Positions 17,541 through 25,466 of a stretch of DNA of 30,149 bases are shown here, in pieces; the stretch's first letter is position 1; every line of letters starts with the position of its first letter. This DNA comes from Collinsella sp. OM04-5. GTDB lineage: Bacteria > Actinomycetota > Coriobacteriia > Coriobacteriales > Coriobacteriaceae. The stretch spans positions 1 to 30,149 of the forward strand of contig NZ_QSUU01000003.1 in assembly GCF_003439125.1 (NCBI RefSeq), read 5' to 3'. Under the pieces are notes generated by a model that was not told where the DNA came from, made no database searches, and was given only the letters and a program-made list of their open reading frames with translations. The position numbers and the translations under genes are program-made.

Positions 17541-17858
17541 ATAGGCAGCAATATGATGCCGGAGGTTCCCATGTGTTGTCTGCGAATTCATGGTGGGGGA
17601 GCCGATACTCTTCTAATCCAATGCGCAAATAATCAGATCGCACTTTTGGACAGCTCTAGAAGTTCTTACTGATAACTGCATATCCGCAATAAGGGAAGGG
17701 CTGACAAGTGGCTGCCGATATGCCCCTTCTTATTAAAGCCAATTTGCTACTTATTAAGGGTCTAAATAATTACTGCCCACCCGAACTTATCGTCCTTGAC
17801 TATTAAACATGGTTATACTGCAAGGAGTATTCTTGTTTGTTCTTTTGGAGCTCGGCAT
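17541..17858. other. Intergenic region before the nSTAND gene
   Basis: About 318 bases without a gene. It contains the terminator-like hairpin at 17695-17729. A TTGACT (17796-17801) and a TATACT (17814-17819) are only 12 bases apart, too close for a standard sigma-70 pair, so no promoter is claimed. Nothing else was recognised. Confidence 0.4.
17695..17735 (+). terminator. Probable intrinsic terminator after the DUF2971-like gene
   Basis: GAAGGG at 17695-17700 pairs with CCCTTC at 17724-17729, with an inner GGC/GCC pairing in the loop, followed by a T-rich TTATT. The outer stem is short, so confidence is moderate. Confidence 0.45.
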
Positions 17859-20300
17859 ATGCAATTTAATTATTCCGCGCTTGATAGCTATGAGTTTGAG
17901 TTGCTCAGTCGTGATGTCGCCGAAAAGCTTATGCATATTAAGCTGTCCTGCTATACCGAGGGCAGGGATGGCGGGATAGATGCCTCCGATTTTTATTTCT
18001 GTGGTTCTCATGCCTGTCCATCGGTTGTCGTTCAAGCCAAGCATTGTACTCAGCATGTGCGTTATTCCAGGCTTGAATCAACTTTATTAGCTTTGATTAA
18101 ACAGCTAGACTCTCGCGATAATCTTCCCTCCAGATGTTTAATACTTACTGTGGCCTCTGGCGTTACGAGAGAATTCCAACAGCGATTGTTTTCTAAGGCG
18201 GAAGCTCTCGGTGTTCAAGATTTCAAACTACTGGATTCCGTTAAGCTTGACCAGCTCCTTTCTGATGAGTCTAATTCAGATATTCTGCGTAATCATTTTA
18301 AGCTATGGATTGCTGGGGCCAATGTGCTGCAAAACCTGTACAACAGGTCATTCTTTGTAGGCTGTGATTTGTATCTTGCTAATATCGATGAACGCAAATC
18401 CTTATTTGTCCAAACCGCTCTATTTAACAGGGCGGTCAATATTCTCGAATCAAACCCCTGTCTAATCATCACCGGCGATCCGGGTACGGGCAAAACCACA
18501 CTTACACAAATGCTCGCCCTTCAAATGTCCGCAGCTGGTTATCGCGTTCTCTATTCTTCATGCTATGAATTGGAGGGCGTAATTAGCGCATCTTCGCCCG
18601 ATTCCAACCTACCGGAACTTATTGTACTAGATGATTTCCTTGGACAGAATTTTCTTGATGTCGATTCAAAGTTGCTGCGCCTGATTAGCAGCTTACTTTT
18701 TATGGTTAAGAAATCTGACAAGCGAAAGATAATTCTCAATTCACGCATTTCCATTCTCAACGAAGCTGGTAGGAAGGACGATTCTTTTCATCGTTTGATT
18801 CGCAAACTTGATGATCAGCTTGTTTTAATAGACACCAGTTCCATGGCCTTATTGGACAAAGCTCGAATACTTCTTTCTAACTTGCGATTCGAAAACGTAC
18901 CGCAGCCGTACATAGAGGCGCTATCTAAAAAAGTCGATAAAGATAAAGCGGGCTGCGTTAAGATTTGTGAACACGCCAACTATAATCCTCGTGTGATTGA
19001 GTATTGTTCTCGCCCGGAATTTATTGAGCAATGTGATTTGAACAATTACTGTTCAGAGATTGTTTCACGTCTTAATAACCCTATTGATATCTGGAAAAAC
19101 GAATTCGAAGAGCGTCTTGGTGAGGAAGAGAGAGTTCTTGCTTTTCAACTATTTTCGTTTGGAAAGAAATTCGTAAGCCTGTCACATCTAAAAACTGCCT
19201 TTAATTCTAGAATCAAACTATCTTATGGGATTGATTGTTCTATCGATTGCTTTGATCGTGCAATCAAGCGCCTTGAGTCGGCCGTAATCAAAACGGTTGT
19301 TATCGATGGTGAGCGGCATGTTGCAATGATTAACCCTTCTGTTAATGATTACTGTGCCGCCTTTCTTGCTGGAAATACCCTAGAGTCTACAGCGATAGTG
19401 GAATCAGCAATATATGCCGATCAGCTAGAAACCATTTTTAAGGTCAATACAGATAGGTCCGTTATCGACGCATTTAAATTCAGGGCCATTAAAGGCGAGG
19501 TTTTAACCCTTAAAGTTGATTGCCCTGGATCTTGGCTTCGTCTATGTCCGGAGCATTATGTTTGTTCTGTATTGCGACAGATTATTGGTCTTCTTATCGA
19601 TAGTGATTTTGAATGGATTGGATCTCTTCTGAGTGAAATGCTCGATTCAGAAAACACTAAAGCCTGGGAATCTGTTTCGCTTTTGCTGGTTGGCTCAGGT
19701 CGGGGTGCTTTCTATAACAGCCCATACTATGCGGAATTGCTATGCTCCTTTTTGAACTTGAGTCATTTAGCGATAGGTACAAGCTATTTAACAGCCTATG
19801 ACTTATTGGAAGACCTTGAAAGAGCTAAAAAGATACTGAATGTCTCCGATAAAGTTTCTGGACGTCTTTCACTTGCGCTTAAGGCGGAAGCGAATCGTTG
19901 GCTTAAAGAATATGTCATAGATTCCGTTGAGAGCTTTGGTAATGGTCGTGATTGGGAATCTGAATATCAACCTTCGATGTTCGACTGTTATATCGAGGAT
20001 TGGGAAACGTTTGTAAAAAAGAAGATTCACGATGCGATGCTCAAGAATTTAAATCCATATTCGATACTTTATGGTTTTTGTGACGGTTTAGGTGAATTTC
20101 TAACGGAAGACATTTCGTTAGACCAGGTAGAGGAAGTAGTTAAAGATTGCGTTTCCGAATTTGTATGGGATTTGAATCTTGAGTATAAAGACGATAGGGA
20201 AGACCGCGTTGTCGACACTGCCGACGATTACCGATATGAAATGGCTCAATATCAAAATGATATAAGAGCTGTAGAGAAACTATTCATCGAATCATGTTGA
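17859..20300 (+). CDS. Mrr-like nuclease / nSTAND3 NTPase (Avs-like antiviral STAND protein)
   Basis: The start is ATG 17859 (TTGGAG at 17845-17850), giving 813 residues. Residues 1 to about 130 look like an Mrr-type PD-(D/E)xK nuclease: Glu14, then GRDGGID with Asp41, then VVVQAKH with Gln59-x-Lys61. Residues from about 165 form a STAND NTPase with Walker A GDPGTGKTT at 206-214 and Walker B ELIVLDDFLGQ, Asp258-Asp259. The DDFLGQ form is the one I associate with the nSTAND3 group. The rest, to residue 813, is a long helical region that would act as sensor. In known Avs proteins the C-terminal part recognises a phage protein and switches on the N-terminal nuclease. That mechanism is inferred here from architecture. 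The gene is AT-rich compared with the host-like segments. Confidence 0.8.
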   Translation: MQFNYSALDSYEFELLSRDVAEKLMHIKLSCYTEGRDGGIDASDFYFCGSHACPSVVVQAKHCTQHVRYSRLESTLLALIKQLDSRDNLPSRCLILTVASGVTREFQQRLFSKAEALGVQDFKLLDSVKLDQLLSDESNSDILRNHFKLWIAGANVLQNLYNRSFFVGCDLYLANIDERKSLFVQTALFNRAVNILESNPCLIITGDPGTGKTTLTQMLALQMSAAGYRVLYSSCYELEGVISASSPDSNLPELIVLDDFLGQNFLDVDSKLLRLISSLLFMVKKSDKRKIILNSRISILNEAGRKDDSFHRLIRKLDDQLVLIDTSSMALLDKARILLSNLRFENVPQPYIEALSKKVDKDKAGCVKICEHANYNPRVIEYCSRPEFIEQCDLNNYCSEIVSRLNNPIDIWKNEFEERLGEEERVLAFQLFSFGKKFVSLSHLKTAFNSRIKLSYGIDCSIDCFDRAIKRLESAVIKTVVIDGERHVAMINPSVNDYCAAFLAGNTLESTAIVESAIYADQLETIFKVNTDRSVIDAFKFRAIKGEVLTLKVDCPGSWLRLCPEHYVCSVLRQIIGLLIDSDFEWIGSLLSEMLDSENTKAWESVSLLLVGSGRGAFYNSPYYAELLCSFLNLSHLAIGTSYLTAYDLLEDLERAKKILNVSDKVSGRLSLALKAEANRWLKEYVIDSVESFGNGRDWESEYQPSMFDCYIEDWETFVKKKIHDAMLKNLNPYSILYGFCDGLGEFLTEDISLDQVEEVVKDCVSEFVWDLNLEYKDDREDRVVDTADDYRYEMAQYQNDIRAVEKLFIESC

Positions 20301-20430
20301 TTCGGTCTTGGGTTCTAGTCGGATAATCCAAGCATCTTTATAGAACGGTGCATGCTTCATGTAAGCTCTTGTTGTGAATAGTTGCATGGGCGAGCAGTGG
20401 CCGGTCCAAGGCGTGTGCTGTCTGACGACA

Positions 20431-20679
20431 AAGTCAAACAGCGACAACTTACGAGCGAGCTCCATCAAGGGCGTCATAAAGTGCGTTAAGGGCAAGGGCG
20501 TGCCCGTGGTGGTCTACGAGCCCACGCTGGACGCGCCGGAGTTCTTCGACTCCGAAGTGGCCCACGACCTGGAGGCCTTCAAGGCTGGCTGCGACGTGAT
20601 TGTCGCCAACCGTTGGAGCGAAGAGCTCGCTGACGTGGCGGACAAGGTGTACACGATGGGTCTGTTTAAGCGGGATTAG
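20431..20679 (+). pseudogene. ugd: C-terminal remnant of UDP-glucose 6-dehydrogenase
   Basis: From about 20431 the frame reads SNSDNLRASSIKGVIK, then GVPVVVYEPTLDAPEFF, then GCDVIVANRWSEELADVADKVYT and a TAG. This is the C-terminal end of UDP-glucose 6-dehydrogenase, the enzyme that makes UDP-glucuronate for capsules. Only about 80 of roughly 390-400 residues remain, and the catalytic and NAD-binding parts are missing. The frame can be read upstream to 20374, but that part does not resemble Ugd. The fragment is GC-rich, unlike the genes on both sides, and keeps its own terminator at 20738-20773. It looks like a scar of the old end of the polysaccharide locus. Confidence 0.85.
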
Positions 20680-20737
20680 GGGAGAGACCGCCTGCGCTAG
20701 GTAGGGCCTGACCTGCAGCGAAGTCACCTTAGCTGAG

Positions 20738-20776
20738 GACGGGGCGTATCGGCTAGCGCCGATACGCCCCGTCTTT
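20738..20776 (+). terminator. Intrinsic terminator inherited from ugd
   Basis: Perfect 16-bp stem with arms 20738-20753 and 20758-20773 and a 4-base loop, followed by TTT. It lies 58 bases after the ugd fragment stop. Confidence 0.8.
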
Positions 20777-20927
20777 CGTAGTTATCAGCAATTACAATAA
20801 CGAATACCGAATGTGCGAGTTCAGCAAGATCAGCATGTAGGGAAGGCATTAGCTGCTAAATATATTGACTCAGCAAACACTTGATCTAGTGCTGCAAATC
20901 CAGGAATGACCGATTGGAGAACACGCA

Positions 20928-22718
20928 ATGCAAGCAAAAGAAATCACCGAGGCAATTAAAAATACATGCAATGTGACACCATTGGCCTTCAAGCTGTAGT
21001 TCTGCATGGCGAATGGGGTTCGGGGAAGACGTATTATTGCGAGAACGATCTTAAAGCCGCTCTAAATGATATAGGCGTAAAGACATGTCGCGTGTCGCTA
21101 TTTGGCGTTTCCGGCTATGATGAGATCTGCAATAGAGTTCTGGCTTCACGACTCCATATTTACGAAAACGCAAAAGATCGCGTTGGCACCGCGATGAACG
21201 TTTTTAAGAAAAGTGCAATTGAAGCCGGCACCTCAGCATTAAATAGCAAAATTGCAGATTTAGGAATTCAGATATCAGTAAATTCCGACTTGATGCTGTC
21301 TTTAATCGACATGACGAAAGTTCTCGTAATATTGGACGATTGCGAACGCAGTAGCTTCGCCCATGATGACCGTTCATTTCTTGGGTTCGTTAACAATATG
21401 GTCGAAAACCATGGCTGGCATGTGATGCTCGTTAGGAATCAGCCCCTGTCTTTTGAGGATGACTGTTCTGTTGAAAAGGCGGTTATACGCCAAATCGAAT
21501 ATGAGCCAGACCTACAGGCGCTTTACCGAGTCATGGTAAAGGACAAGCTGCGCATTCCCAAACATATCGACTTCGAAGTCATGGATGCTATTGCTGAAGG
21601 ACTGAAGGGATCCCTTGTCAATATAAGGGCTCTATTAAGATCAATTCCGTCTATTAACTGCGCATTAAATACGTCGGTTCTTTTCGATGAAAATATCGAT
21701 TTTCATGGAAGAGTAAAAGCGTTCTCAGATTTTGTTGGCTATACAGTTCAAGCATCAGCAGGAATAGTTCCTGATGAGCCTAAAGACGCGAAAAAATCAA
21801 TGAGCATTTTCAATGCGTCTGAACTTCAGGAATATGACAACTATCTTACTTTATCAAGGGCCCTTGCCCCTTTAGCTGAAGGGAAGGATATAAACCCAGA
21901 AACTGTTAAGAGTTCATTCAAAAAAATTTGTGCTGAAGAAAAACCCCAATTCAGCTGCAGACGTCGAGGCCCAAGAAATGGAATACCATTGGAGCGCTTT
22001 GCACTGCTTGGAAGACAGTGAGGTTGAATTGCTGGCGAACAAACTTAAAAACATGCTAGCTAAGGGGCAGTATTCTCAAGAATGGTTCTATAAGATCATT
22101 GGGTTTTCACTTGATCTTATTAATCTTGGGTTCTGGGATGAATCATATCGCGAGAAGCTTCTCGATTCGCTTCGGCTCGCCGCAAATCACGACCCCAAGT
22201 GCGACGCTGCTGCTTTGAGGCAAGAACGGGATAATTTTAATGATTTTTATGGTACAGATGCCAATCTCATAATGGACAAACTTATAACTGAGGTTGAACA
22301 AGATGAAAGGGAGCGAGATTTAAATCGCATCAGTTTTGAGTTTTCTATAGTTGACCAGAACACAGGTAAAACAATCTCCGCGTTTTTTGAAGAAGTCATT
22401 AAATCCGAGCACCAAAATAGAATACTGAATGTACCAGCTGAAACTGTGGCCATGTCAACCTATGTAGGAACCGCCGACTCACAAAATTCTCTGCATTCAT
22501 TTTTTCATACCGGCATGAAGAGATATAGAGACAAGCATAGCCTGAATGAAGCCGTTGGATGGTTAAAAAAGATTGACGCGCAACTTGTCAAAATGGGGTC
22601 CAAATCTCGCATGGGCGGACTGAGAACTAAATGGATTCGCAATGACATCAAGGAGGCAATCGAAACGTTGAGCGAAAGGGCGCAGTGCGCATCAACTGAA
22701 TCTGATGCCGTTATGTGA
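20928..22718 (+). pseudogene. KAP-like P-loop NTPase, interrupted by two compensating frameshifts
   Basis: The best start is ATG 20928 (GGAG at 20916-20919), but that frame stops after about 23 codons. The protein continues from about 20993 in the frame that also contains an ATG at 20966 with no ribosome site. That frame ends abnormally at 22021, while the original frame resumes from about 21944 to the TGA at 22718. Restoring one base near 20993 and removing one C from the CCCC at 21944-21947 gives a single reading of 596 residues. It has Walker A GEWGSGKT (about 28-35) and a Walker B-like LVILDDCER (about 134-141), the KAP/STAND-like pattern. KAP NTPases are often membrane-linked or conflict-associated. 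Function here is unknown. The gene may be dead, or the indels may be sequencing errors. Confidence 0.7.
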
Positions 22719-22936
22719 TTACGCCTAGTTGCTCAACGCCTTGCTGATGCCATGCGCTTGTTCAACATATGAGAAGCTTCCTTTCGCCGACTGACAAAAC
22801 GATTTACACCTAATTATTGGCACTGTTCACGGGCGTTTTCTTTGCTTACGGCCTGATCTCGCTAAACTAATAGCTGCTGCTACCAGGGCATTTTCTGGTG
22901 CACATTCTATTGGCTCCTGCGAAGATCGGAGCGGGT

Positions 22937-24037
22937 ATGTTTGCTGCCGAGTCCCACACCAGCCGTCATTACATTGCGATTGTTGCCATGGCCTGCCTAT
23001 GCGTTTTGCTGGGCGGGCCTTCTTATGCCGCGGGCGCGGAGAGCCTCATCATCGCGGGCGAGACGTACTACGAGCCGGGCGTGTCGGGCCCCGGCTGGGC
23101 CTGGACCGATGCCGACCACCTGGAGCTTAACGGCTACGCGGGCGAGGCCATCGGCGCCGAGGGCGACCTGGTGCTGACGCTTACCGGGCAAAACTCCGTG
23201 ACGGAGTCGCATGCGCCCGATGCGGACATCACGCTGTGCGGCATGGAGGTGTGGGGCAACCTGACGCTTAGCGGCACCGGGACCCTAACGGCGACGGGCT
23301 CGCAGTGCGGGATCCACGTTTCGCAGGCGCTCGTGGTGGACGAATGCACCGTCGATGCCCGGGCAGGCGGGGCCGATATAACGGACGAGGCGGTCGCTGG
23401 CGTGATCGCAGGCGACATGGCCGTGCGCGGCGGCGGACGCGTCGTTGCCGCGGGCGCCGGGTCCGGAGCGGGCGTGCGCGCCTACGGCGTGTATCTGCAA
23501 GATGCGGGCCTTGGCGACGGTGCGGTTGGCTGCCGGCTTTCCGTCGACGCCTCGCGGCTCGATGCGGCCGGTACCGACGGCGGCGTTGCATGCACGGGCG
23601 GGTCGCTTGTGTCCGCGCGGTTTGTGACGCCTGTTGGTGGGGCTTTTGGTGCTGGCGGCGTGTTGGATGCCTCCGGTGCGATGGCACCGCATGTGGTGGT
23701 TGTGCCCGATGTCGCCACGCCTCCCGCGGGGGAGACCGACGGGCGCGACGTGCCAGGTGGCAGCGTGGACAGGTCTCCCACCGATGCTAACCCCGCTGCC
23801 GGAGGGCCCACCACAGGACCCACGGCAAATCCCACGATGAAACCCGCGGCCACGACAACCAAGACAGCAACGACAGTAACCAAGACCACGGTGTCCACGT
23901 CCTATAAGCCCAAGACCGCAACCGCCACCGCGACAACTGCGTTACTCCCCAAGACCGGCGACAACAACTGGGTCGCAGCTTCCGTGACGCTTTTCCTGCT
24001 TGGTACAATGCTTCTAGCTGCCGCATGTCGTTGTTGA
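22937..24037 (+). CDS. LPKTG-anchored surface protein
   Basis: The start is ATG 22937 (GGAG at 22928-22931), giving 366 residues. A signal peptide is visible: SRHYIAIVAMACLCVLLGG, ending near SYAAGAES. Residues about 35-245 are glycine- and alanine-rich with repeated strand-turn patterns (LVLTLTGQNSVT, NLTLSGTGTLTATGSQ), like right-handed beta-helix or carbohydrate-binding surface proteins in which a hidden sugar-like scaffold is repeated. A Pro/Thr/Lys-rich stalk (about 250-335) leads to the sortase motif LPKTG at 23945-23959, then a membrane helix. The usual positively charged tail is almost absent: the protein ends in ACRC. It would be covalently attached to the cell wall by a sortase A-type enzyme. 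Adhesion is possible but not shown. GC-rich, host-like composition. Confidence 0.82.
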   Translation: MFAAESHTSRHYIAIVAMACLCVLLGGPSYAAGAESLIIAGETYYEPGVSGPGWAWTDADHLELNGYAGEAIGAEGDLVLTLTGQNSVTESHAPDADITLCGMEVWGNLTLSGTGTLTATGSQCGIHVSQALVVDECTVDARAGGADITDEAVAGVIAGDMAVRGGGRVVAAGAGSGAGVRAYGVYLQDAGLGDGAVGCRLSVDASRLDAAGTDGGVACTGGSLVSARFVTPVGGAFGAGGVLDASGAMAPHVVVVPDVATPPAGETDGRDVPGGSVDRSPTDANPAAGGPTTGPTANPTMKPAATTTKTATTVTKTTVSTSYKPKTATATATTALLPKTGDNNWVAASVTLFLLGTMLLAAACRC

Positions 24038-24478
24038 GATAGCTGCCATTTGGAAGAAAGGGACATCCACAAGGCATTGCTATTTGCTTGTTTGCTTATA
24101 GGCGCCCAATTATCGAAGGCAGAGGCCATACGGACGCGTCCATGGGCTGAATCGCGGCAACGAGACCCGGGTTGATATACGGGAGAAAAGAATTCAACAA
24201 TAAGGTGGTGCAGATCACAAACAGCAAAAAGGGCACCGGGACTTATGTCGGCTCCGGTGCCCAAGCGCAATATCGGCAGTACACAGAGCACCGCAATGCA
24301 ACAATCAGGGTCGAGCGCAAGGCGGATTTAGATCCGCTGAATTCATTTATAGTGCAAGCAGTATGGTCTAACCCCTCTTTTGCGTATATCCGGCTGTTGC
24401 GGTCGAGGCCTACGTCCCATGCGTAGAATTGCTTGGTATATAGAATTGCAACACCATTAAGTATTGTGGGGGTTTCTT
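24038..24478. other. Intergenic region with a reverse-strand terminator-like hairpin
   Basis: About 440 bases with no convincing gene on either strand; the short open frames do not look like proteins. The one clear structure is the hairpin at 24231-24262, described separately. Confidence 0.5.
24226..24262 (-). terminator. Terminator-like hairpin on the reverse strand
   Basis: Perfect 9-bp stem, GGGCACCGG at 24231-24239 and CCGGTGCCC at 24254-24262. Read on the minus strand it is followed at once by TTTTTG, as in an intrinsic terminator. No minus-strand gene is visible above it, so it would end a short noncoding transcript or be a relic. Confidence 0.55.
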
Positions 24479-25342
24479 GTGAAGTGGAACGAATTGGCTG
24501 AATTAATATGCGCGTTTATCTCTTTAATTGTGACAGCCATCATTGGCAAGAAACAGTGTTGCCAGAGCAAGCGCATGGAGGAATTCGAGCGTCGCCAGGA
24601 CGAAAGAGACGAACGCAGACACGCCGAAGGGAATAAGGCGCAGGCAATCGAGTTTATCTCGAAGTATTACTCAGACAGAGGATTAATTCCGCTTTGCGCT
24701 GTCGCCGCCATGCACAATGACCTTTTTTATTATTCACGTGAGATGTACCGGAACTTTTGTTGTCTCGTGCCGGAGGTACAGAATCTAATTCTTAAATACT
24801 GCAATCTTGACTTGCGGGTCAGGGGAGAGGATGACCTGTTCGTCCGTTGCATCACCGCAGTCGAAGCCGCCCTCCGTGACCGCTTCCCAGAAGACGAACC
24901 CGTTCTTTATGATGATGGGAAATACGTGCTTCGCAGCCTCGAAAGGTATGCGGGGGAGAGGCTGCCAGAACCTCGGGTTGACCTTCTTTCTGAGTGCCTG
25001 GACTCTTCCTTTCTGCCCCCTGATAGCTGTTCCCCGGGGTACGATTACCTTATCCGTAAGGTCCTTTCCGAGGCCTTCGAATCCAGGGTCGCTTCCTTCG
25101 CCCCCATTTCCTATCTGAAAAATGAATATCAATTCGAATCGAGCTCCGAGATTGAGGCCTGCCGATTCGCGTTAACCGTTGCATTCTACGCGGCGACCTA
25201 CGGCTCTGGTGACGAGGCCAACGATAAGGACTACGGGTGCCCCGGCGGTTTCGATGGCGAGAGAATCGAGACCATGGAAGACCTATTTCTTCTTGCCGTC
25301 TTTCAGATGTATACCAGGTTTCTACTTCCGGACGAGGAATAG
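24479..25342 (+). CDS. Membrane-anchored coiled-coil protein of unknown function
   Basis: GTG 24479 behind GGGGG is the likely start, giving 287 residues; TTG 24464 is an alternative. A single membrane helix (about residues 7-23, ELICAFISLIVTAIIG) is followed by a charged coiled-coil (about 32-56, RMEEFERRQDERDERRHAEG). A helical soluble domain of about 220 residues extends to the end (IEFISKYYSDRGLIPLC at its start). No catalytic motif stands out and I do not recognise a family. It lies 124 bases before the dCTP-deaminase-like membrane protein, in the same direction. The two might be related in function, but a candidate promoter between them argues for separate transcription. Confidence 0.65.
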   Translation: MKWNELAELICAFISLIVTAIIGKKQCCQSKRMEEFERRQDERDERRHAEGNKAQAIEFISKYYSDRGLIPLCAVAAMHNDLFYYSREMYRNFCCLVPEVQNLILKYCNLDLRVRGEDDLFVRCITAVEAALRDRFPEDEPVLYDDGKYVLRSLERYAGERLPEPRVDLLSECLDSSFLPPDSCSPGYDYLIRKVLSEAFESRVASFAPISYLKNEYQFESSSEIEACRFALTVAFYAATYGSGDEANDKDYGCPGGFDGERIETMEDLFLLAVFQMYTRFLLPDEE

Positions 25343-25394
25343 GAATCGCAACCACGTGTCCGAGCCTTAAATATGTGTTCAAACTTCTTCCCCT

Positions 25395-25441
25395 ATGTCC
25401 CCTTTGGGGACAGCCGCCAGCGCAATACCTCAGTGCTATAC
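25395..25441 (+). promoter_or_regulatory. Palindrome and extended -10 promoter upstream of the dCTP-deaminase-like gene
   Basis: TGTCCCC-TTT-GGGGACA at 25395-25411 is a perfect 7-bp inverted repeat. TGC-TATACT at 25433-25441 fits an extended -10 element, and no good -35 is seen. The palindrome occupies the -35 side, so it may be an operator. Start codon 25467 lies about 20 bases after the expected transcript start. Confidence 0.45.
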
Positions 25442-25466
25442 TCGTTGTCCTAAGGAAGTGATTCAT

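Noticed and set aside
17796..17819. TTGACT and TATACT upstream of the nSTAND gene as a promoter
   Set aside because: The spacer is only 12 bases, too short for a standard -35/-10 pair, and no extended -10 TG is correctly placed.
23268..23898. Several open frames on both strands inside the LPKTG protein gene
   Set aside because: They are Arg/Pro/Ala-rich products of GC-rich sequence read out of frame, without start signals.
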